Shown: one piece after another, positions 19,599 to 27,703 of the stretch
Position numbering within the stretch: position 1 is the first letter of the stretch
Layout: each line of letters begins with the position of its first letter
DNA from: an uncultured Novosphingobium sp.
GTDB lineage: Bacteria; Pseudomonadota; Alphaproteobacteria; Sphingomonadales; Sphingomonadaceae
NCBI GenBank assembly: GCA_946886365.1
Contig: CAMPIM010000004.1
Coordinates: 1 to 53,496 of the forward strand
Length of the DNA: 53,496 bases
Direction of reading: 5' to 3'
Program-made: the position numbers and the translations under genes
The notes under the pieces: generated by a model
Told to the model about the DNA's origin: nothing
Databases searched by the model: none
What the model saw: only the letters and a program-made list of their open reading frames with translations

Positions 19599-21188
19599 GT
19601 GAGTTCAGCGTTGACTCTGACATTCCACGGCGCGGCAGGCACGGTCACGGGCTCTTGCATGGAATTGCGGCTGGGCGATCGAGCCATCCTTGTCGACTGC
19701 GGGCTGTTCCAGGGATCGCGCACGCTTGAAACCTTGAACCACGGCGCCTTCAGCTTCGACCCCGCCAAGATCGACACGGTCGTGCTGACCCATGCCCATA
19801 TCGATCATTGCGGTCTTTTGCCCAAAATGGCCGCGCAGGGTTATAAGAGGCCAATCTGGTGCACGCCCGCGACGTCTGACCTGCTGGAATATATGCTGGC
19901 GGATGCTGGCAGGATCCAGGAAAGCGAGGCGGACCGCCGTAACCGACGCCGCGACCGCGCGGGCGAGAGCCTGTTTGAGCCCCTCTACACCGAAGAGGAT
20001 GCGCTGGATGCGTGGCGGCTCAGCCGTCCCGTGCCGCTGGGCGACTGGTTCGATCCGGCGCCCGGATTTCGCGCGCGCTTCTGGAATGCCGGGCATATAT
20101 TGGGCGCGGCGTCCGTGGAAATCGAGGCGGCGGGGGTGCGCCTGCTGATGTCGGGAGACCTGGGGCCGGTCAACAAAGCCTTCCATCCCGACCCGCAAGC
20201 GCCGACCGGCGTCGATCATGTGGTCTGCGAAGCGACCTATGGCGATCGCGCGCGGGATAAATTCACGATCGAGCAGCGCCGCAGTCAACTTGAGGCCGAG
20301 ATCAAGGATGCCTTAAGCCGCGGCGGCAATCTCGTGATCCCCAGCTTTGCGCTCGAGCGGACGCAGGAAATGCTCCTCGACCTTGCCAAGCTGGCCGATG
20401 CCAACCGGATTCCTAACGTCCCGATCTTCGTGGACTCACCGCTCGCAAGCCGGGCGACCAAGGTGTTCGCGGCTCATGCATCCGAACTGGAAGATACGGG
20501 CGGCGAAGATATTTTTCGGCATCCCTCGATCCATTATGTCGAGGATGTCGCGGAATCCGTTCGGCTCAACACCATGTCGGGCGCGATCATCATGGCGGCA
20601 TCGGGCATGTGCGAGGCAGGCCGCATCCGCCATCATCTGAAGCATAATCTCTTCCGGCGGGAATCGACAGTCCTGTTCGTGGGCTTTCAGGCGAAGGGCA
20701 CGCTTGGCCGGGTCCTTCTCGACGGCGCGCAGCGTGTGCGTATCTCCGGCGAGGATGTTAATGTGCGCGCGCGCATTCGGCGGATCGACAGCTATTCCGC
20801 CCATGCCGACCGCGACGAACTGCACAGCTGGATCAGTGGGCGCCGACCGATAACCGGCAGCCTTTTCCTCGATCATGGCGAACCCGAAGCGGTGGCAGCG
20901 TTGCGGACCCTCGTTCAGGCAGACGATCCCGCCACAAATATCATCACGCCGCAGATCGGCGAGGTCTATGCGCTTGAGCCGGGAACGCAGGCGAAGCGTA
21001 TCCAGACAGGTCGCGTGGACATGGAACAGCTTAGCGGGCCGGATTGGCAGAATGACTATGCCGACTTTATCACCCATCTCAAACAGCATCTCGGCCGCAT
21101 CAAGAACGAGCGGGCACGCCGCGAGGCCCTCGCCCAGATGCGGCGCATACTTGATGAATATGAGGAGGCGAGACATCGCCATTCGTGA
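19599..21188 (+). CDS. Metallo-beta-lactamase/beta-CASP RNase-like hydrolase
   Basis: A 529-residue protein of the CPSF73/YSH1-like bacterial family. The metallo-beta-lactamase fold carries the zinc motif H65-A-H67-I-D69-H70, then further ligands in GHILGA (near 165) and SGDLGP (near 186). The beta-CASP insert spans about 240-390, and the C-terminal RMMBL-like region has SYSAHADRDEL with its conserved His. The start codon is GTG at 19599, with GGAGAGG six bases upstream. Members act as RNA endo-/5' exonucleases; the RNA target is unknown here. It is divergent from ppsA and precedes the oxidoreductase gene by 14 bp, in the same operon. Confidence 0.88.
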   Translation: MSSALTLTFHGAAGTVTGSCMELRLGDRAILVDCGLFQGSRTLETLNHGAFSFDPAKIDTVVLTHAHIDHCGLLPKMAAQGYKRPIWCTPATSDLLEYMLADAGRIQESEADRRNRRRDRAGESLFEPLYTEEDALDAWRLSRPVPLGDWFDPAPGFRARFWNAGHILGAASVEIEAAGVRLLMSGDLGPVNKAFHPDPQAPTGVDHVVCEATYGDRARDKFTIEQRRSQLEAEIKDALSRGGNLVIPSFALERTQEMLLDLAKLADANRIPNVPIFVDSPLASRATKVFAAHASELEDTGGEDIFRHPSIHYVEDVAESVRLNTMSGAIIMAASGMCEAGRIRHHLKHNLFRRESTVLFVGFQAKGTLGRVLLDGAQRVRISGEDVNVRARIRRIDSYSAHADRDELHSWISGRRPITGSLFLDHGEPEAVAALRTLVQADDPATNIITPQIGEVYALEPGTQAKRIQTGRVDMEQLSGPDWQNDYADFITHLKQHLGRIKNERARREALAQMRRILDEYEEARHRHS

Positions 21189-21202
21189 AGATGGAGGTTC
21201 CG

Positions 21203-21874
21203 ATGCCCCGAGCTACTCCTTCTCCTATTCGGCATGCAGTGGTGCTCGCGCACCCTGATCCCCACAGCTTCAACGCCGCCGTCGCCCATGCCTATTGCCA
21301 GGCTGTGGAGGCTGCGGGGCAACAGTCTATCCTGCGCGACCTGTACGCCATGAATTTCGACCCGGTGCTGAAGAATGGCGAACGGCCTGATCGCAAGGGC
21401 TATCACCTGTCGCCCGACGTAACGGCGGAACTGGACATATTGCGCGGCGCCAATGTGGTCGTCTTCGTCTTTCCTATCTGGTTCGGCATGCCGCCAGCCA
21501 TGCTTGTCGGTTATATCGATCGCGTTCTGGGCGCGGGAACGACTGTGCGTCAGGTTCAGAACAAGTCGGGTGAAGGACTGCTCGGCAAAGGTCATCTCTG
21601 CGCCATCACGACCTCTGGCGCTTCGGAGGACTGGCTTGCCGCCCAGGGTCAGACAGAGGCGCTTCGCGCGCTTTCGGGCACCTACCTCTTCCGCGCCTTT
21701 GCGATGCAATCATCCGAGGCGCTGCATATTGGGGACGTGGTGGAGAGCGCGGATGCCGCTTTTTTCGAGGGCCAACTCCAGCGGGTCCGCGATCGCGCCG
21801 CCAGCATCTGTGCGCGCGTGGCCGAGGAACTCTTTGGAACGCCCCTGCCCCCACGCACGAGCGACGGAAGCTGA
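21203..21874 (+). CDS. NAD(P)H-dependent flavodoxin-fold oxidoreductase (KefF/NQO1-like)
   Basis: A 223-residue flavoprotein. I choose ATG 21203 because GGAGG lies 7 bases before it; the open frame reaches GTG 21185, which overlaps the upstream stop. The N-terminus has the flavin pattern AVVLAHPDPHSFNAAVA, then VVVFVFPIWFGMPPAMLVGY, the typical quinone-reductase/KefF stretch, and a following ITTSGASEDW loop. The family reduces quinones or assists KefB/C potassium efflux; no kef gene is nearby, so quinone or electrophile reduction is more likely. It is part of a rightward operon with the metallo-hydrolase, the phosphorylase and the PRPP synthetase. Confidence 0.85.
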   Translation: MPRATPSPIRHAVVLAHPDPHSFNAAVAHAYCQAVEAAGQQSILRDLYAMNFDPVLKNGERPDRKGYHLSPDVTAELDILRGANVVVFVFPIWFGMPPAMLVGYIDRVLGAGTTVRQVQNKSGEGLLGKGHLCAITTSGASEDWLAAQGQTEALRALSGTYLFRAFAMQSSEALHIGDVVESADAAFFEGQLQRVRDRAASICARVAEELFGTPLPPRTSDGS

Positions 21875-21917
21875 CATTCCCGATGGGCGAACGGCAACGA
21901 CATGAGGTGGGCAGGCC

Positions 21918-23405
21918 ATGCTGACGATCAAGCGTCTGGCAATCGACACCTATCCGGAAAACACCGCCTTTCTTCTGCGCCAAAGCAACGGCTATTCCGC
22001 GGAACAATTTCAAGCGCTGCGCAAGATACGGGTAAGCGGGGACAGTGCCGAAATCCTCGCGACGCTGGCGCTCGTGGATGAGCCGACCCTGCTGGAACCG
22101 GGAGAGATTGGCCTGGGCGAGCAGGCGTTCAGGCGGCTCGGCCTGCCCGAAGGTTCGCCCGTGGCGATCGCACAGGCAATGCCCCCCGCCAGCCTGGAAT
22201 TTGTCCGTCGCAAGATCGACGGCGACACCCTGCAGGATGACGAAATTTCAGCCATCATCCGGGACATCGCGGCGCATCGCTATTCCCCTATGGAAATCGG
22301 CGCGTTCCTGGTCGCCTGCGCCAGCTTCATGAGCACGCAGGAAACGCTGGCGGTCACCTGTGCGATGGCCGATGTCGGCAACCGCTTCGATTGGAAAGCC
22401 CCGCTCGTGGTGGACAAGCACTGCATCGGCGGCATTCCCGGCAACCGCACATCGATGATCGTCGTGCCGATCGTAGCGGCTCACGGCCTCATCATGCCCA
22501 AAACCTCGTCACGCGCGATCACCTCTCCATCCGGCACGGCCGACACGATGGAAGTGCTCGCCAATGTCGACATGTGCGAAGCGGACATGCGGGCTATCGT
22601 CGCCCGGGAAAAGGCGGTGCTGGCGTGGGGTGGCCGGGTGAACCTGTCGCCAGCGGACGATGTGCTGATCTCGGTCGAGCGGCCCTTGCGGATCGACACG
22701 TTCGACCAGATGGTCGCGTCCATCCTGTCCAAGAAGCTGGCGGCGGGTTCCACGCATCTGGTGCTCGACATACCCGTCGGCCCAACAGCGAAGGTCCGCA
22801 CACAGGATGATGCAGTCCGGCTGCGCAAGCTGTTCGAACATGTGGCCGACAAGATCGGTCTCGTGATCGATATCGTGACCACGGACGGATCACAGCCTGT
22901 TGGGCGCGGCGTCGGCCCGGTGCTTGAGGCACGCGATGTCATGGCCGTGCTGCGCAACGACGGCGATGCTCCGCCGGACCTTCGCGAACATGCCCTGTTT
23001 CTGGCCGGACGAGTGCTCGATTTCGATCCCGCGCTGCGAGGTGGCAGAGGCTATGCACGGGCGATGGAACTGCTCGCCTCGGGCGAAGCGCTTGCGGCGA
23101 TGGAACGGCTGATCGAGGCGCAGGGGCGGCAGACGGCCAAACATGCGCCGGGCGAGCATGTTCACGAGATTCAGGCCCCCCATGACGGACGGGTGCAGGC
23201 GATTGATTGCCATCGCATAGCGCGCATCGCCCGGCTTGCCGGTGCACCGATGGACAAGGGCGCGGGCATCGACCTGCTGCACAAGGTGGGCAGCGATGTC
23301 CGGAAGGGACAAGCGCTTTACCGTATCCATGCCCAGTCGCGAACCGGTCTCGGCTTCGCGCGCGATCTGGCGATGGAAGATTCCGGATATGAGGTCGCTC
23401 GATGA
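21918..23405 (+). CDS. Archaeal-type AMP/thymidine phosphorylase
   Basis: A 495-residue nucleoside or nucleotide phosphorylase. It has an N-terminal swivel domain of about 85 residues, absent from E. coli DeoA (440 residues) but present in archaeal AMP phosphorylase (about 500 residues). The core shows VDKHCIGGIPGNRTSMIVVP and PKTSSRAITSPSGTADTMEV, the phosphate- and substrate-binding loops; a C-terminal alpha/beta domain ends with the KVGSDVRKGQALY segment. AMP phosphorylase turns NMP and phosphate into base and ribose-1,5-bisphosphate; true thymidine phosphorylase makes deoxyribose-1-phosphate. The extra N-domain favours the NMP activity, as inference. Its stop overlaps the PRPP synthetase start (ATGA), so the two enzymes are made together. 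Confidence 0.88.
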   Translation: MLTIKRLAIDTYPENTAFLLRQSNGYSAEQFQALRKIRVSGDSAEILATLALVDEPTLLEPGEIGLGEQAFRRLGLPEGSPVAIAQAMPPASLEFVRRKIDGDTLQDDEISAIIRDIAAHRYSPMEIGAFLVACASFMSTQETLAVTCAMADVGNRFDWKAPLVVDKHCIGGIPGNRTSMIVVPIVAAHGLIMPKTSSRAITSPSGTADTMEVLANVDMCEADMRAIVAREKAVLAWGGRVNLSPADDVLISVERPLRIDTFDQMVASILSKKLAAGSTHLVLDIPVGPTAKVRTQDDAVRLRKLFEHVADKIGLVIDIVTTDGSQPVGRGVGPVLEARDVMAVLRNDGDAPPDLREHALFLAGRVLDFDPALRGGRGYARAMELLASGEALAAMERLIEAQGRQTAKHAPGEHVHEIQAPHDGRVQAIDCHRIARIARLAGAPMDKGAGIDLLHKVGSDVRKGQALYRIHAQSRTGLGFARDLAMEDSGYEVAR

Positions 23406-24286
23406 GCGCGGTCCTCTTCGCCTTCGCCGATGGCATGGCACCGGCCCGCAGGCTGGGGTCACTGTTGGACACGCCGACGCTCGCCGTCGAGGTTCACCGA
23501 TTTCCCGACCGGGAATGCCTGATCCGTGTACCGACACCCGCTCGAACCGCCATTTTCTATCGCTCACTTAACGATCCCGACCACAAGATCATCGAACTGT
23601 TGCTGGCGGCCTCCGCTGCGCGTGATCAGGGCGCGGAACGCGTCATCCTTGTCGCGCCTTACCTTGCCTATATGCGGCAGGACAAAGCCTTCCGCGCCGG
23701 AGAAGCCGTCAGCCAGAAAGTCATCGGCGGCCTGATAGCGGACCATTTCGACGGACTGGTGACGGTCGATCCTCATCTCCATCGCATAGCCGCCCTGAGC
23801 GAGGTCATTCCCGGCATCCCTGCGATCAGCCTATCCGCCGCGCCCCTTCTCGCTACCCTGATCGACGCGCGGGACGATCCCGTCATCATCGGGCCGGACA
23901 GTGAATCCCGTCAGTGGACCAAGGCTGTCGCAGCACCGCTGGGCCTAAGCACGCTGGTGGCGACAAAGCAAAGGCTGGGCGACAGGCAGGTCAGGCTTGC
24001 GATCCCCGACATCGAAACGGTTCGTGGCCGCCGCGCCATATTGGTGGACGACATGATTGCCAGCGGGCGGACGTTAATCGAGGCGGCGCGGCTTCTGCAC
24101 GACACAGGCGCGACATCGGTTGAAGCCATCGTGACACATTGCCTGGCGAGCGCCGACGATCTTGCGATCATGAAGGCAGAGGGCATCGCGCCTATCTTCA
24201 GCAGCGACAGTATCGATGGGCCTACGAACAAGGCCCCTCTCGCGCCCCTGATCGGCGCCGCGTTGCGCGATAACGGGCTGGTCTAG
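23402..24286 (+). CDS. Ribose-phosphate pyrophosphokinase (PRPP synthetase), archaeal-like
   Basis: Makes PRPP from ribose-5-phosphate and ATP. 294 residues, a little shorter than the bacterial class I enzyme (about 315). The flexible ATP loop reads RQDKAFRAGEAVSQK (92-106), with the archaeal RQDK-F-x-GE-x-S pattern; the metal site is VDPHLHR (122-128), and the PRPP/ribose loop is VDDMIASGRT near 213-222. It overlaps the phosphorylase gene by 4 bp and is convergent with the next CBS-domain gene with 1 bp between. Pairing with an AMP-phosphorylase-like gene suggests a salvage route between nucleotide monophosphates and PRPP; a ribose-1,5-bisphosphate-handling enzyme is not visible in the window. 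Confidence 0.85.
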   Translation: MSAVLFAFADGMAPARRLGSLLDTPTLAVEVHRFPDRECLIRVPTPARTAIFYRSLNDPDHKIIELLLAASAARDQGAERVILVAPYLAYMRQDKAFRAGEAVSQKVIGGLIADHFDGLVTVDPHLHRIAALSEVIPGIPAISLSAAPLLATLIDARDDPVIIGPDSESRQWTKAVAAPLGLSTLVATKQRLGDRQVRLAIPDIETVRGRRAILVDDMIASGRTLIEAARLLHDTGATSVEAIVTHCLASADDLAIMKAEGIAPIFSSDSIDGPTNKAPLAPLIGAALRDNGLV

Positions 24287-24287
24287 A

Positions 24288-24716
24288 TCATCTATCCACG
24301 AGGAAGCGCAGAATGTCAGCGCGGCTGAGCAGGCCGACCAGCTTGCCGTTCGATGTGACTGGCAGACGCTTCACTGCCCGCCCTTCCATGATGGCAATCG
24401 CTTCCTCCAGCGATTCACCTCCATCAACGGTGATCGGCTGCGTCGACATGATCTCGGCAACTGTCATAGAGGCCAGCGAGCGTGCCCGCTCCTCCGCCTC
24501 GGCGCTAACCAGGGCATCGAGCCGGAAAGGCCCAAGGTCTTGCCGGAAAAAATCTCCCTCCGTGACGATGCCCACCAGACGTTCCTCCTCGTCAAGGACC
24601 GGGAGAGCGCTGATCCGGTGATCGGACATGCACTTGATGGCAGCTGCCAAGGAACTTGTAGCCGTGGTCGTGGCCGCTCCCAAAGTCATGATGTCGCTGG
24701 CCTTCATGGCAGTCAT
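24288..24716 (-). CDS. CBS-domain pair protein
   Basis: A 142-residue protein made of two CBS motifs (about 7-60 and 85-140): KASDIM..., SALPVLDEEERLVGIVTEGD, then VAEIMSTQPITV and VKRLPVTSNGKLVGLLSRAD. A tandem CBS pair binds adenine nucleotides (AMP, ATP, SAM) and senses energy state. GGAAG stands before ATG 24716; ATG 24707 is an alternative. It is followed by no other leftward gene and starts 21 bp after the PfkB-like kinase stop, so the kinase and this protein are one operon. Confidence 0.88.
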   Translation of the reverse strand: MTAMKASDIMTLGAATTTATSSLAAAIKCMSDHRISALPVLDEEERLVGIVTEGDFFRQDLGPFRLDALVSAEAEERARSLASMTVAEIMSTQPITVDGGESLEEAIAIMEGRAVKRLPVTSNGKLVGLLSRADILRFLVDR

Positions 24717-24737
24717 CCTTCTTCCTTATGGCAGGGA

Positions 24738-25706
24738 CTACGCTTGGGCGTCGGCCCGGCATGTTTCCTGTGATGGCGCAATGGACGGCACGAGGGCGAA
24801 CAAGCGCTCGACATCCTCGCGATGGCAGAGGTCAGTGCCGGGCGTCAGGACCGCCGCTCCACCTGCGGCAATTCCGTAACGGAATGCCCCGACGGGATCA
24901 CGCTCACAGCCGAGTGCGAAAACCATTGCCGCCAGGAAACTGTCGCCAGCCCCCACCGCGCTCCTGGTTTCCACAGGGACGGCAGGCAATCGCCAGGTCC
25001 CTGAGCGGCTAGCCAGTATCGCGCCATCGCGACCCATCGTCACGGCGACATATTCCGCCTTGCCGCTATCCACGATCTCCTGCGCGGCGGCGCAGATTTC
25101 GCTTTCCTCCATCAACGCTCGGCCAACCAGTTGCCGCAACTCACCGATGCTCGGTTTGACAAGATAGAGGCCCCCGCCGCTGACCGCCTCTTGCAGCGCC
25201 TTGCCTGAAGTGTCGAGGATGAGGCGCATGCCGTGGCGTTGCGCCAGCTGACACACTCGACTGTAGAAATCATCCGGCACGCCGGGAGGCAGCGATCCGC
25301 TGGCGACAAGGAAGTCAGCCTGCGGGCCATCGAGATGATGCAGGGCGGCTTGCCATTCCTCGGCCGTCAGCTCTGGCCCCTGTGGCACGACACGATATTC
25401 CTTACCCGTCTCCCGCTCATAGATGGATGTGCTGATGCGGGTGTCGCCTGCAATGGGTATGCGGAACCGGACCAGCCCATGCTGATCCAGCAGCCCGTCG
25501 AGCGTAGGTCCGGTTGCTCCACCGGACAGATAATAAGCGCGCGCCGTGCCGCCCAGCCGCGCAATCACCCGAGCCACGTTGATGCCACCCCCGCCCGGAT
25601 CATAATGTTCCTGGCGCGCCCGCATCTTGCGGGTGTGAAAGACCCGATCCGCCTCATAGGCGACATCGATGGCCGGATTCATCGTGAGCGTGACGATCCT
25701 CTTCAT
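24738..25706 (-). CDS. pfkB: PfkB-family phosphofructokinase / hexose kinase
   Basis: A 322-residue ribokinase-fold sugar kinase. The first signature is GGGGINVARVIARLGG (38-53), as in PfkB and 1-phosphofructokinases, and the second is the catalytic GAGDSF (252-257) with Asp255 as base. E. coli PfkB is 309 residues. It would phosphorylate fructose-6-phosphate (or tagatose-6-/fructose-1-phosphate). Its neighbours (CBS sensor, PEP synthase, acetate-CoA ligase) point to central carbon flux under energy limitation. There is no fruB- or PTS-like gene nearby, so fructose-6-phosphate is preferred as substrate, as inference. Confidence 0.85.
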   Translation of the reverse strand: MKRIVTLTMNPAIDVAYEADRVFHTRKMRARQEHYDPGGGGINVARVIARLGGTARAYYLSGGATGPTLDGLLDQHGLVRFRIPIAGDTRISTSIYERETGKEYRVVPQGPELTAEEWQAALHHLDGPQADFLVASGSLPPGVPDDFYSRVCQLAQRHGMRLILDTSGKALQEAVSGGGLYLVKPSIGELRQLVGRALMEESEICAAAQEIVDSGKAEYVAVTMGRDGAILASRSGTWRLPAVPVETRSAVGAGDSFLAAMVFALGCERDPVGAFRYGIAAGGAAVLTPGTDLCHREDVERLFALVPSIAPSQETCRADAQA

Positions 25707-25822
25707 GCCCGTGAGGCTATGCGCCCCTCCCGACGGCTGGAATAAGTATATGTCCCGATGGGCGACGCATCCGGGACGTGGGAAATAGGCTTCTCCATCT
25801 TGTCAGTTGAAGGAGCATCGCA

Positions 25823-26155
25823 ATGCGAACACTTCCGCTATTGGCCGCTGCGCTGGTCATCAGCGCGTGTAAACCGGCGAACGAGACGGAAGCGCCCGCG
25901 CCCCAGACGAATGGTTCGACGATGAACTATGTCGAGGAGATCGCGGCATTGCCCAAAGAGGCCCGGGATGCGGCGTTTTTCCGTGCCATCCGGGATGCTG
26001 GCCTGCCTTGCCAGCAAGTAATCGACAGCGGCCCGATGCCCGGAACCACCGCGCCGTCCGCCGCCTGGAGGGCGCAATGCGAGGATAAGGCTTATCATCT
26101 TATCCAGATCCAGCCCGACGGATCGGCCGTGGTCGCCAGCCGGACCAGTCCTTGA
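25823..26155 (+). CDS. Small lipoprotein, unknown function
   Basis: A 110-residue secreted lipoprotein. The N-terminus MRTLPLLAAALVISAC ends in a lipobox with the lipidated Cys16. After an Ala/Pro/Thr linker, residues 35-105 form a small domain with two further cysteines that could form a disulfide (GLPCQQVI and WRAQCEDKAY). AAGGAG lies 7 bases before the ATG. I do not recognise the family. It is followed on the same strand by a small membrane-protein gene. Confidence 0.75.
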   Translation: MRTLPLLAAALVISACKPANETEAPAPQTNGSTMNYVEEIAALPKEARDAAFFRAIRDAGLPCQQVIDSGPMPGTTAPSAAWRAQCEDKAYHLIQIQPDGSAVVASRTSP

Positions 26156-26193
26156 GGCCGGATCATGCGCTCCAGGCCCACCGGAGAGTGACC

Positions 26194-26346
26194 ATGACGC
26201 AACGGTTTAACCGAGCGACGCGCCTGTGGCTGATATTGGCCATAGTCGCAGCCGCGTTGATCCTTACCCTCCTGGCCGCCCAATTGATCAGCGGAGAATG
26301 GCTATGGATCATCCTGAACGGGCTATTGCAGCACGAACTGGGCTGA
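26194..26346 (+). CDS. 50-residue single-pass membrane protein
   Basis: I start this at ATG 26194 (GGAG eight bases upstream) rather than at 26152, which overlaps the lipoprotein stop. The basic N-terminus MTQRFNRATR is followed by one membrane helix (LWLILAIVAAALILTLLAAQ) and a short tail. No family is recognised. The 38-bp gap suggests co-transcription with the lipoprotein gene. Confidence 0.55.
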   Translation: MTQRFNRATRLWLILAIVAAALILTLLAAQLISGEWLWIILNGLLQHELG

Positions 26347-26366
26347 ATTTGTCGTAGAGGTCACAA

Positions 26367-27044
26367 TCACGCTGATTGGGTATTTCGTTGCCGACGCGCA
26401 TCAGCCAACAGCTTGACCACTTCGGCATCGCTCGTCTGATCGAATACCACATAGTGCGCCCCGACCGCATAGAAGGGATGGGGTTCGTAAAGGCAGATGA
26501 TGTCGTCGCATTCCTCCCGCAGACCTGCGATCACCGCCGCCGGCGCTACCGGAACCGCCAGAATGAGCCGCGCGGGATGCGCCTTGCTCATGCCCTTCAG
26601 CGCCGCCTTGATCGTGCCTCCGGTTGCTATGCCGTCATCCACCACGATCACGGTACGGCCTGCTACCGGAATGGGTTCATTATTCCCCAGATAGACGCGC
26701 CGACGCCGATCGATTTCAGCCAACTGCTTGCGCATCTCGGTACGGATATACTCCGGCGTGGGTGCCAGCTGCCGCACGATTTCCTCATTGAGGACAAGTT
26801 GCGGTTCTGCCCCATCGACCACCGCGCCGATGCCCAGTTCCTCGTAGCCCGGCGCGCCGAGCTTGCGCACGAAGAGAAGATCCAAATCCGCATCAAGCGC
26901 TCTTGCCACCTCGAAGGCGACTGGCACGCCTCCTCGCGGCAAGGCAAGCACCAACGGATGGCTCGGCGCAAAACGTGCCAGCGCCTTGGCCAAATGGACG
27001 CCTGCATCACGACGATCGTGAAACAGCATGGATTGGGGTTTCAT
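26367..27044 (-). CDS. Phosphoribosyltransferase-family protein
   Basis: 225 residues from ATG 27044, whose ATGA overlaps the stop of the upstream hydrolase gene. A type I PRTase fold is shown by LVLALPRGGVPVAFEVARAL (31-50) and the PRPP loop TVIVVDDGIATGGT (131-144). The substrate-side hood is unusual, with a helical RKQLAEIDRRRRVYLG insertion. This group is often fused to, or beside, a dienelactone-hydrolase-like protein, as here. The base or acceptor it uses is unknown; PRPP for it could come from the PRPP synthetase encoded 2 kb away. Confidence 0.82.
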   Translation of the reverse strand: MKPQSMLFHDRRDAGVHLAKALARFAPSHPLVLALPRGGVPVAFEVARALDADLDLLFVRKLGAPGYEELGIGAVVDGAEPQLVLNEEIVRQLAPTPEYIRTEMRKQLAEIDRRRRVYLGNNEPIPVAGRTVIVVDDGIATGGTIKAALKGMSKAHPARLILAVPVAPAAVIAGLREECDDIICLYEPHPFYAVGAHYVVFDQTSDAEVVKLLADARRQRNTQSA

Positions 27045-27703
27045 CGGGTCTCCCCCTTCAGGTGAGAATTGAACCATCGCCTGGCCAGGCTGATGACCTG
27101 ATCGAGCGTTCCGGGTTCCTCGAACAAATGGCTCGCTCCGGGCACGATGACCAGTTCCGCGGGCGCCGTCATGAGCGCCTTTGCGTCATGATTCAGGCTC
27201 AGCACATCACGGTCCAGACTGCCGACGATCAGGAGCGTCGCGGCACGAACCCGGCCCAGAGCTTCAGCCCCCGCGAGGTCCGGCCTGCCGCCGCGAGACA
27301 CAACCGCAGCCGCCCTGTCATCCGGCATCGAAGCGGCAATGATCGCGGCTGCCGCGCCTGTACTCGCCCCGAAATAGCCAAGCGGCAGCGTGGCGAGCGG
27401 CGCCATGCCGTCGGCCCAGTCAGCAGCCTCCCTCAACCGGCGCGCAAGCAACTGCACATCGAAGACATTGCGTCGGTCCACCTCTTCCTGCGGCGTCAAC
27501 AGGTCGACCAGCAAAGTCGCGAGCTGTGATCGATGCAGACCAGCGGCGACATATTGGTTGCGCGGGCTATGCCGCCCGCTGCCGCTGCCATGAGCGAATA
27601 TCACCAACCCCGTCGCGCCATCCGGCATGTCGAGGAAGGCCCGCAGCCCATGCCTGCCGATTGTCACATCCTGCCGGTTCACCAATATCTGCGTCATGGT
27701 CAT
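27041..27703 (-). CDS. Alpha/beta hydrolase, dienelactone-hydrolase-like
   Basis: A 220-residue alpha/beta hydrolase. The oxyanion region is IFAHGSGSGRHSPRN; the nucleophile is Ser114 in FGASTG; the likely acid is in GSLDRD (164 or 166) and the base is His192 in PGASHLFEE. No signal peptide, so cytoplasmic. Both ends overlap neighbours by ATGA, so it is translated with the erythromycin-esterase-like gene before it and the phosphoribosyltransferase after it. In other bacteria this hydrolase and the transferase are sometimes one polypeptide, which suggests joint action on one molecule. The substrate is unknown. Confidence 0.82.
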   Translation of the reverse strand: MTMTQILVNRQDVTIGRHGLRAFLDMPDGATGLVIFAHGSGSGRHSPRNQYVAAGLHRSQLATLLVDLLTPQEEVDRRNVFDVQLLARRLREAADWADGMAPLATLPLGYFGASTGAAAAIIAASMPDDRAAAVVSRGGRPDLAGAEALGRVRAATLLIVGSLDRDVLSLNHDAKALMTAPAELVIVPGASHLFEEPGTLDQVISLARRWFNSHLKGETR

